Shown here: one piece after another, positions 1-6,904 of the stretch
Numbering within the stretch: the stretch's first letter is position 1
Layout: every line of letters begins with the position of its first letter
NCBI GenBank assembly: GCA_003990745.1
Contig: RBNI01006746.1
Span: 1 to 11,012, forward strand
DNA: 11,012 bases
Source: Jimgerdemannia flammicorona
Lineage: Eukaryota; Mucoromycota; Endogonomycetes; Endogonales; Endogonaceae
Direction of reading: 5' to 3'
Translations under genes and position numbers: made by a program
The notes under the pieces: generated by a model
What the model was told of the DNA's origin: nothing
Database searches by the model: none
What the model saw: only the letters and a program-made list of their open reading frames with translations

Positions 1-264
1 TTTTTTTTTGGTTCTCGGCATAGTGTGCTAGGGATGTGGACGATTTGATTAATTTTCATTACGTTTATTGGGCGCGACAATGGACCTTCCAGATGGGCGA
101 CATGCGTTCCCGGCACTTATCTTGTTCTTGTAAAATAAATTTAATGTCATAAATTAACGCTGGTTGCTCTTTTGCTCACGTGATACCAACATATGACGTG
201 CATACGGCCTTCACACTGACCCTATTCTTTCTTTCGTTGATACTACCCCCCGTCACTTTCCCAA
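1..264. other. non-coding start of window
   Basis: Begins with nine T at the window edge. No ORF, RNA gene or repeat is supported. Confidence 0.5.
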
Positions 265-685
265 ATGAACAATTCAGCATTGAGAAGTGGTCGGCAGCAG
301 AGGGTTTCGTTTAACTCCCATGGTGTTGTTGAAAAATTCTCATTTTCCGCAATAAAAGCGGCACTGCCTGGAGGGGTAGACTCGATTATGCGAGTAGAAT
401 GGCGAGCAGGTGGCAAAGCCACCATCCGTCTTATGCTCAAGGGGAGGAGGAACAAGCGGGCGATCTGGCAATGTTTGGGTTCGTTCGTTTCTGTCCCGAC
501 GGAGAAGGGCCACGATTGTTGATTGGCATGGCAGCATGACCAAGAGCACCGAGTTCAAGTTTATCTTCGACTTGAGACGGCAAAGAGTGGATGCTGATCG
601 GGGTAAAGATTTGGCGGTAATGTTTGGCTCACCGCGCCAGCCTCGTCGAAAGGAGGTCTCAAATCTCCTGGTTGGCTTTGAATGA
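265..685 (+). other. GC-richer stretch with overlapping short ORFs, unassigned
   Basis: Several frames on both strands stay open here: plus 265-522 and 410-685, minus 558-340, and a third plus frame with GDLAMFGFVRFCPDGEGPRL that ends at about 540. None resembles a known family to me, and simultaneous openness of several frames is expected in GC-rich DNA. It could be the last exon or exons of a gene, with the C-terminal reading ending NLLVGFE at 685, or a relic. I cannot choose between these. Confidence 0.2.
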
Positions 686-866
686 TCTTTTGGTGTAGTG
701 TCATCCTATCGAATGAATGAATGAACGAGTATAATCCAGAGGACTTTGTAGAGCTATTCAATTTAGGATTAAGGATACTTGCGGACTGTATGATTGAGAG
801 GTAGAAACATCGAGTGTATGGGCTTCGTTTATCGGAGTCTCGTGACTTTTAAGCGGTGTTTTCTAC

Positions 867-901
<35 letters not shown>

Positions 902-1118
902 AGCCTTGTTGGTTCTCTCACCATCAGGCTCTACGCCAGTCGCCCAAAAACACTACTTCGGCCGTCAGCGAAATCATTGAACAAATAATAGCGAAACTTA
1001 TAGTAATGTAGTATCTCATAATAATTGTCTAACGTGTGACGTCAGAAGATGGGCACTATTGTTGGTATATCATTGTTTCGTCTTTCTCCACCATCCCCGA
1101 ACCTTCAATCTTCTCCTA
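686..1118. other. non-coding stretch with short repeats
   Basis: Contains a short GAAT repeat (about 711-725) and the TAA microsatellite, otherwise no supported gene. A 43-codon plus ORF starts at 1048 (MGTIVGISLFRL) and continues beyond this stretch to about 1179. It is not recognised and may be chance. Confidence 0.4.
869..900. repeat. (TAA)10 microsatellite
   Basis: Ten perfect TAA units followed by TA, in otherwise non-repetitive AT-rich DNA. Confidence 0.97.
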
Positions 1119-1203
1119 TCCCGCCAGGAGCAATCGTCCTACGACAGCATTTTGGACATTCACCTGTGCTCGATACGTAACACGAGCTGGTTCCTTAAGA
1201 TAA

Positions 1204-1625
1204 TGGAATTCAACAACTGTTCAGCACCTTCAACTCTCTCAACTCCATGAATTCTTTCGAAATCTTGGCGACACATTAGAGTGCCTCATATTAACAGGGA
1301 GCATGAATATCAGAGGAATTACCCTCGCCTTAGCTATCGCCGCCTGCGGATCCCTCCGATATATGAATTTGTCGCGTTCGACTTTCGATGACGTAGCCCT
1401 CGGCCACCTCTCCGGCGCGCGTGCCACGGACGGAAGGCCCTGCACCTTTCCCCGTGGATCGAAGGATTTGCAATGTCTGGATGCATTAATATATCTCTTT
1501 CGCAGTTTCGTGTTTTCGCGAACGTGATTGGGACACGCGTACGCAACCGCGAAATCCAGCAATGTGTGATAATACATCAGCGGAATGAGGCGAAAATTGC
1601 CCAAGGAGCAATTTATGGCGATTGA
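1204..1625 (+). pseudogene. leucine-rich repeat (RNI/F-box-type) protein relic
   Basis: The plus frame beginning TGG 1204 reads HLQLSQLHEFFRNLGDT, then LECLILTGSMNIRGITLALA, then CGSLRYMNLSRSTFDDVALG. This matches the roughly 26-residue cysteine-containing LRR pattern of F-box/LRR proteins: L-x2-L-x-L at the start of each repeat, a polar turn, a helix, and a Cys before the next L. At the CG dinucleotide run 1415-1421 the frame must shift by two bases to continue as GRKALHLSPWIEGFAMSGC and INISLSQFRVFANVIG, which ends at TGA 1623-1625. No F-box and no start are visible. Upstream, frame 3 (about 1119-1220) also reads LRR-like (ILDIHLCSIRNTSWFLKIM), suggesting a further frame break near 1205. 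In active homologues such repeats recruit substrates to SCF ubiquitin ligases. This copy appears broken. Confidence 0.55.
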
Positions 1626-1661
1626 GCGACGGAACTCTAGTGTCAAAATCAAGAGATTTGC

Positions 1662-1815
1662 CCTCGATAAAATAATCGAATACATTGTTGGGCCAATAAC
1701 GGGCCATTGAGGTGGTGATGGGAGAGGGTGTGGTTGCTTGACCTCGATAAAATAACATCGTCGGGCCAATTGCAGGGTATTGAGGTGGTGATGGTGAGAG
1801 GGTGTGGTTGCTTGA
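1662..1815. repeat. 80-bp tandem duplication
   Basis: Unit 1 (1662-1741) and unit 2 (1742-1815) both start CCTCGATAAAATAA and both contain GGGCCAAT, ATTGAGGTGGTGATGG and GAGAGGGTGTGGTTGCTTGA. Unit 2 is 6 bp shorter and differs mainly in the middle. Unit 2 is followed by a small perfect hairpin, CTTGAT-GGA-ATCAAG, at 1811-1825. The array produces the proline-rich repeats seen in the minus-strand ORFs across this region. Confidence 0.9.
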
Positions 1816-2145
1816 TGGAATCAAGCTAATATTCTGAAGGGGCACGCGTTTCTGGTGCAGAACACGACCTTGACCACGCCTGGATCTCGTATGTATGTTG
1901 GAACTGTGTGAAGCATTGGATGTAACTGTGCGATGGAATTATGCTCATGATTTGTATAAACTTTACAATATCAAATACCTCTGGCATATATATCTCTATA
2001 TTCAACCTAATGCTTTATCTATAATCTCCTTTTAATAATTATAAATAAAATTCATGAGGATCCGTTGCATATATAATGAACCACTTTAGAATACCTGTGC
2101 ATCATGGAGAATCTTTGCATGCACACAGTGAAGATACATGTTTAG

Positions 2146-2901
2146 GAAATCAATAGTTCCGTCACTACCGTCAAACTGATGGCATTGCCACAACTGGGGT
2201 TAATCGAATGCATTGAGATTTGTCGCACTGATACACGCTATCGCCTCCATGCCATCATGACATGCATATTCCAGACGATTTGAACGAGCCCTACTACCGC
2301 CGACGAACTGAAACAGCGACAGTACGTCACGGATCCATCGACATTGTATAGCACGTGAGAAGCCATCCAATCAGTGACGCAAAGATTACAGAAGTTTTTT
2401 CTATCTTCCTCGCACCTGTTCCCCTCTCAGATCACAACCGTGCCCACCACTTTACTCGACATCATGTGCAAACTTTCCAAGCTGTGGAAGAGGCGAGGTA
2501 CCCTCTCCCCGATATCGCTATTGCCCTTATTGCTAGCTACGCTTTAGTGACCAATTTTATCTTTAGACCGCGAAGTCGACTACGTCCAGGAGTTGTGTCG
2601 AAGATGCCGTGTCGGTACGTAGCGAACCGATACAGATATCAATTTACGAAAATTATTGACAGTTCCTCTCCGTGTGTTTAGATCTGGCAGATCTTCCCAA
2701 TCCTCTCAAAGACCCGAACATCGCGAAATTGGTGCTCGAAGCTAGCAAATATATGTGAATGAGCACGCTCGCATGGGTCTTGATGCGTTGTCGTCGGCGT
2801 TTGGTCATTTGTGTCAATTGTACAAGAGATTTAAAAATTGCGTTTCTTCCCCAATGTTTGTGCCAAGAACATGTACTGCGATTATTTGCAACGGGGTTTA
2901 G
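2146..2901 (+). pseudogene. decayed spliced gene of unknown family
   Basis: Reading the plus strand from GAA 2146, one frame stays protein-like to 2497, interrupted by TGA at 2281-2283 and 2356-2358. It then splices across two good introns: 2498-2566 (GTACCC to TTTAG, 69 nt) and 2615-2681 (GTACGT to TTTAG, 67 nt). Both are phase 1 and the frame is preserved. Exon pieces read KLSKLWKRR, then DREVDYVQELCRRCRV, then DLADLPNPLKDPNIAKLVLE. At 2749-2755 an extra AT shifts the frame. If it is discounted, coding-like sequence continues (NEHARMGLDALSSAFGHL) to TAG at 2899-2901. The upstream limit is uncertain; TTTAG at 2141-2145 could be an acceptor. I do not recognise the family. Frame stops and the shift argue for a pseudogene, though a cryptic intron (2334-2395 would fit in phase) could hide the second TGA. 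Confidence 0.6.
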
Positions 2902-3249
2902 GTAGTGAAAAATGAATGTATCTTATGCTCAGATTGAAATTTCCAAGACAAAACTTTCTCCATCTCGTACTGTACAAGTTCTGCATGATTAATATCGATC
3001 ATTCCGCCTCCAGAGATGACTCGATCCATGTGGGCAAGTATTGATGCAAGCGATTTTTAAAAATATATCGCTACTCCCGATAATTATCTGGCCTTACCAG
3101 TCCATCAAAAATCACCATTGTATTCCGGCGAACAAAGAAAATAATATAGATATACTGCGCAGCGACCACTGTATTATGAAATAGTGCTTGGAACATCTCG
3201 ACCAAGCGCGGCTTAGTTGAATGATTTTACTGCACTTTGCACATTTTGG
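2902..3249. other. non-coding stretch, nothing recognised
   Basis: Stops occur in all frames and no motif was recognised. It may include the 3' flank of the gene remnant that ends near 2901. Confidence 0.5.
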
Positions 3250-3260
3250 CATATTTTATA

Positions 3261-3267
<7 letters not shown>
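3250..3267. repeat. 18-bp direct repeat, left copy (putative target-site duplication)
   Basis: An exact 18-bp match to 3981-3998. It lies flush against the start of the poly-T run, so its last two T are shared with the tail. Confidence 0.65.
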
Positions 3268-3350
<83 letters not shown>

Positions 3351-3980
3351 GTCCCTTGGACTTCTGCATTTATTAATGTCTTAACCCTCTACCTAATCCC
3401 CCTGGGCCCCCCCCTCTCTCTCTTTATCCCTTCAAGTTAGAATACTACTAGATCATTAACAACTATAATCTTTCTATTACTTTTCTCACAGATCCTCTCT
3501 ACCAGACAGTGATGGTAATTACTCTGGGGGCCCCACCCCCTCTACCAACTAGATACAACATCTACCACCAATCCCTCTTACTGCACCATCTGCTTCTCTA
3601 ATTTCACCTATCTTCTATTCTTAAATATATACAGCCAATATCCAGCCAACCCTACTCATACTGTTAAAGCCTATCTGATAGTGAGCCACTCATTACTAAT
3701 ACACTCTACCAATTGTAACTTCAAGTTTCTCCAATGATCCTCCTCTCTACTCTCTCATCTCTTCATCTTCAAATAACTATCAAAAATCTCCAAGAATCTC
3801 ATACTCACCTAACCAATGTTCTAGCATCTGCACAAAACCTCTCTCTTATTTTATATTATAACACTCTTCACAATTGAAGACTCCTCTCTCAACTAAATAA
3901 TCTAAGTGAAAGTTCAACATAATATTCCTCCTCAGTATATACTACTATATCATTCAGAACTTCAGAGAAAGCCACTGCTA
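3268..3980 (-). mobile_element. retrotransposed insertion with 82-nt poly-A (minus strand)
   Basis: The plus strand has an uninterrupted run of T from 3266 to 3347, which is a poly-A tail if the insert is read on the minus strand. The 18-mer CATATTTTATATTCTCTT stands immediately outside the tail (3250-3267) and again at 3981-3998. This is the arrangement left by target-primed reverse transcription: insert, 3' poly-A and an 18-bp target-site duplication. The body between tail and second repeat is about 633 bp, the size of a 5'-truncated LINE copy or a SINE. It contains no intact ORF. Its minus strand is strongly depleted of C. Because the sequence beyond 3998 is also G-poor on the plus strand, an older host element may have been the target. 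The family is not identified. Confidence 0.6.
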
Positions 3981-3998
3981 CATATTTTATATTCTCTT
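3981..3998. repeat. 18-bp direct repeat, right copy (putative target-site duplication)
   Basis: An exact match to 3250-3267. It marks the presumed 5' end of the minus-strand insert. Confidence 0.65.
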
Positions 3999-4109
3999 AT
4001 ATTTTACAAACTAACATCTCCCTGTAGTCTCCATTATATTTCAGATTTATTTATATGCTATTTCTATATTGTCTTTCTTTTTGTATTTATTAACTTTATT
4101 GTTTTTCTA

Positions 4110-4429
4110 CTACTATCAATAATGTAAAGATATTTCAAACAGTTTGGTAAATAAGTTAGGATAAAGTAGCTTTAAATTTAAATAGATAATAATATTATTA
4201 ATAGTTATATTAATAAAAACTATAATTTTTAAATAAATATGTATTAAATATTAAAAGATCTTGAAGAATATAAAAAGTAGTATTTTATAATTATATATTG
4301 GATTATAATTTATATTAAAAATAATCAATATTTTACTGTAAAATAATAAAATTATAATAACTCTTAGTCTATAATGTATAGACAAATTTATCTCCAAAGA
4401 GTTAACTTCAAATGTTAATTTATTTCTAA
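4110..4429. other. extremely AT-rich block
   Basis: About 320 bp made almost entirely of A and T, with many TAATA/ATATT words and no supportable ORF. It ends abruptly at about 4430, where GC-rich sequence begins. Possible origins are a mutated transposon, a mitochondrial insertion or simple AT drift. No gene, RNA or clear repeat unit was recognised. Confidence 0.7.
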
Positions 4430-4885
4430 GCCGAAGCCACCAAGCCGCAAGCCGCTGCAAGTCGGATCTATCGTGACGTTTTTGCTAAGGAATTCGGTCG
4501 AAAAGGAACCTGTCTCGTTGAAAATGAACCAGTTGTTGGCTTCAATTACACACGTTCTACCTCTACACAGTTCTTCGGATTACACCTTTGCTATTTCCGC
4601 TTGAGTAATTGATTTCCTCTTAGAAATGATCGCTTGCTTTCATAACTCTATTTTATAATATCCTTTTTACATCACTTTTATTTAATATTATTTACAATGG
4701 ACAACGGATGGCAGGACAACAATAGACTGCAGGGCTATGATAAGATAGCAGGGCGATAGCAACACACTGAACAATGAAAACAATAAAGGATGGACAGCAG
4801 ATGACGGCGACGGACCACAGGATGGCGACGATGACCACAACGTGGAACACTTGGAGGTAAAGCACTTCAATGTGGAACACAGGAC
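4430..4885. other. non-coding stretch between AT-rich block and repeats
   Basis: Normal base composition resumes sharply at about 4430 with short CAAGCCG-type repeats (4430-4460). No gene is recognised. From 4697 to 4885 the plus strand is purine-rich, with loosely repeated GGATGGC/GGACA and GTGGAACAC words (the latter near 4841 and 4872). This may be part of the degenerate repeat region beyond the zinc-knuckle ORF. Confidence 0.4.
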
Positions 4886-4955
4886 ATCCTGCGAACCTCA
4901 CAAGTCAGAACCGTCCTGCGAACCTCACAAGTCAGAACCATCCTACGAACCTCAC
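4886..4955. repeat. 27-bp tandem repeat, about 2.6 copies
   Basis: Units at 4886-4912 and 4913-4939 differ at only their first base (core CCTGCGAACCTCACAAGTCA), and a partial unit continues from 4940 to 4955 with one change. The array lies just beyond the 3' end of the minus-strand zinc-knuckle ORF. Its position would suit a 3' untranslated repeat of that element. Confidence 0.9.
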
Positions 4956-4956
4956 C

Positions 4957-5472
4957 TTACTTCACTTTACGAATATATATAATTGGACATGCATAATAAC
5001 CATGCTGCCGGCTGTAACACTTGGCGCAGACGTGGTGGGATCGGCAGGACTTATCGACGCAGATAGACCCATCAGGATGATTGAAATATCCGCAAATTAG
5101 GAGGCTGGCAGGACCGACGTCTGTGGATAGTATATTTTTCGGTAATGGAGCTTGTATTGGAATTTGTGGCAGAGCTTGCGAAGGATCTTGTACCGGAGAC
5201 AGTGGTAATGGCGACGTTGACGATGGTGACGATGGTACGTTGGCGAATTCTGGTTTTGGGATATAATGCTCAAGAGCAAGTACAATTTGCTCATCTTCCT
5301 CGTTCTGCTTGCAAAGGATCCCTATTATCGTGTTGCGTTCATTCTGGTGACGGCGGATGGTGTGTCGGATACCGTCCAGCTTAACAGCGATGTTGCTAAT
5401 TCTCTTATCATGAGTCGATTCACGGTAGGGGATTTCACAGCCAGGACTCAACAACCGCTCCGATGTGGACAT
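4957..5472 (-). CDS. Gag/ORF1-like protein with CCCH-like and CCHC zinc motifs
   Basis: A 171-aa ORF that looks genuinely coding. Residues 1-70 are charged and helix-prone, around RHTIRRHQNERNTIIGILCK. Residues 72-120 form a Pro/Ser-rich linker. Residues 127-162 form a cysteine/histidine cluster: C127-X10-C138-X4-C143-X3-H147 followed by C149-X2-C152-X4-H157-X4-C162. The second part has exactly the spacing of a retroelement zinc knuckle, which binds nucleic acid in Gag and LINE ORF1 proteins. The protein ends nine residues after the knuckle, and no reverse transcriptase is seen downstream before the 27-bp repeats at 4886-4955, so the element is truncated or this is a domesticated or non-autonomous remnant. 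ATG 5472 was chosen because it is the longest start and lies just after the 200-bp tandem units. The transposon origin is inferred from the motif only. Confidence 0.6.
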   Translation of the reverse strand: MSTSERLLSPGCEIPYRESTHDKRISNIAVKLDGIRHTIRRHQNERNTIIGILCKQNEEDEQIVLALEHYIPKPEFANVPSSPSSTSPLPLSPVQDPSQALPQIPIQAPLPKNILSTDVGPASLLICGYFNHPDGSICVDKSCRSHHVCAKCYSRQHGYYACPIIYIRKVK

Positions 5473-5510
5473 AGTCTATAAGAAGGGAGCGCGCAAAAGG
5501 GAGAAAGAAG

Positions 5511-5533
5511 GTAAGGGTAATGAGTGGAAGCAC

Positions 5534-5565
<32 letters not shown>

Positions 5566-5926
5566 CAGGGAAAGAACGCGTAAAATAAAACAAGTAAAAA
5601 GAATAAACATGTAAAAACATACCTTGAGATACTATGTGCTCGTTGCAAGTAAGGGCAGGAGTGATACAAGGACTTAAGGATATAAGGCCTGACGTAAGGG
5701 GGGTTAAAATGTAAGGCAATAAAGTGGAAACACGTAAAAAAATGCAGGAAAAAAACGCGTAAAATAAAACACGTAAAAAGAATGAAGCATATGTAAAAAA
5801 AAAAATGTACAAAACACACCTTGAGATACTGGGCGCTCGTTTTAAGTATAAGGACAGAAGCGACACAAGGGCTTAAGCCTGACGTAAGGGTATAAAACCC
5901 GACGTAAGTGTATAAAGCTAAGGGGA
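5511..5926. repeat. two 200-bp tandem repeat units plus partial third
   Basis: Unit 1 (5511-5710) and unit 2 (5711 to about 5897) share a common order of blocks: GTAAGG, GTGGAARCACGTAAA, GCAGG, AACGCGTAAAATAAAACA, GTAAAAAGAAT, CCTTGAGATACT, GCTCGTT, ACAAGG and CCTGACGTAAGG. The start-to-start distance is exactly 200 bp. In unit 1 an A-tract is expanded to 29 A (5536-5564), where unit 2 has 7. A partial third copy of the GACGTAAG/GTATAAA end follows to about 5926. The array lies directly upstream, in minus orientation, of the zinc-knuckle ORF that starts at 5472, so it may be that element's 5' monomer or promoter repeat. The long minus-strand ORFs crossing it are only translations of the repeat. 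Confidence 0.8.
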
Positions 5927-6351
5927 GAGGAATAAGGAATAAGAGCGATATGAGACGGCTACTTTTTAAAAGTTAGCTCTGGTGGCTAGTATGACTAAAG
6001 AAATCATATGCCAATTAATTACATTAGTCCTATTTCGGAAAATGGTTTTAGATATATATATACCTAAGAGGAGTATTCTCTACCCATCTGGTACAATCAA
6101 ATAACAATCTAATTATGCTACACTAGCCAGATTCTTGACAATAAACATACAGCATGCGGTACTTACCCGTGCAGGGCCTGTTCGTCAACAGCGCTGGCCT
6201 GACGAGAGCCCCGACATCTCCGTGCGCACTTAGGGCTTGTGGAGCACGATGTTGTTACAGTAGGTAGGAAACAATTCTCTTGTACTCGCCGAGTTTAATA
6301 AATTAAAATATGAAAATAAACCATTTATCAACTACAAATAGTTTCCACTGG
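5927..6351. other. intergenic stretch without supported gene
   Basis: Mixed composition and no ORF of interest. A short imperfect inverted pair (TCTGGTGGCTAGT near 5978 and ACTAGCCAGA near 6122) is present but too short to call a transposon terminus. Around 6170-6250 the sequence becomes GC-richer without a recognisable product. Confidence 0.4.
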
Positions 6352-6537
6352 GCGGAGCCGCTGTATGAGCGGGCGCTGGCGATCAGTGAGACGATGTTGG
6401 GGTCAGAGTATGTAGATACAGCAAGACAATCTGGCTTAGCTCTAAGCAACTGTTCAAACAGGCGCTGGCGATCTGTGAGAACAGAGCACCCACACACAGC
6501 ACAATCTCGAAAAGCTCTGGCTAGTTGCCACCGCACA
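6352..6537 (+). pseudogene. TPR-repeat (kinesin light chain-like) gene fragment
   Basis: One and a half degenerate tetratricopeptide repeats of the kinesin-light-chain/NB-ARC-TPR type. Repeat one reads AEPLYERALAISETMLGSE then YVDTA. Repeat two begins LFKQALAICENR in a different frame and returns to the first frame as TEHPHTAQS. The shared 13-mer encoding ALAI recurs 89 bp apart (6372 and 6461), whereas this class of TPR has a 42-residue, 126-bp period, so about 37 bp has been lost between the copies, which accounts for the frame change. Similarity starts abruptly at about 6352 after AT-rich sequence, and no start codon or other domain is visible. Such repeats normally form helical protein-binding surfaces, often in fungal NLR-like proteins. 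This copy looks non-functional. The TPR call is fairly sure; the parent gene is unknown. Confidence 0.7.
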
Positions 6538-6904
6538 CTACATTCGTATGCATGTGATTGTATCTATTCTCATTCTGGAAGTAAACATCTTGTCAACCAC
6601 CAATAACCACTGCCCAATTCTGCGAGACATTAATTTTGCTCTTATATATACATTAACTTGATGTAATTTGCACATTGACATCAGGATCAATAACCAGAAT
6701 TCTTAATCGGGTTTTTACTATACATTATATGGATCACGTCTTGGGAAGATGAATGCCCGACGAACCAAAGCAATTACTAGTGTTGGCGCAATGATCGAGG
6801 CAACCATTACAAATTGTTTTACGGACGATACAATACATTGAGAGTGTGGAACAAGAAAATGAACTAAATGAACCGGTAGTCATATCAGTATACATGCTCC
6901 GACC
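6538..6904. other. intergenic region, 3' side of the GATA gene
   Basis: AT-rich sequence without a supported gene. It should hold the 3' untranslated region and poly-A site of the minus-strand GATA gene, but I see no canonical AATAAA on that strand close to the stop codon. No repeats or RNA genes were recognised. Confidence 0.5.

Noticed and set aside
1239..1769. 176-aa minus-strand ORF
   Set aside because: It is antisense to the LRR-like plus frames, and its upstream part is made of the 80-bp tandem duplication. No family was recognised.
3237..3440. 67-aa ORF containing a long phenylalanine run
   Set aside because: It is the translation of the poly-T tract, with no independent coding signal.
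3890..3980. Minus-strand peptide with DIVVYTEEEYY, faintly like a Ty3/Gypsy reverse transcriptase
   Set aside because: The match is short, the key Asp pair is absent, the frame closes immediately and no neighbouring RT motif follows. Too weak in such biased sequence.
5435..5866. 143-aa and 123-aa minus-strand ORFs, Phe/Leu/Ser-rich
   Set aside because: They translate the 200-bp repeats and the A-tract. No domain and no composition like a real protein.
5978..6131. Imperfect inverted repeat suggesting a small MITE
   Set aside because: The arms are only about 10 bp with a mismatch gap, and there is no flanking target duplication.
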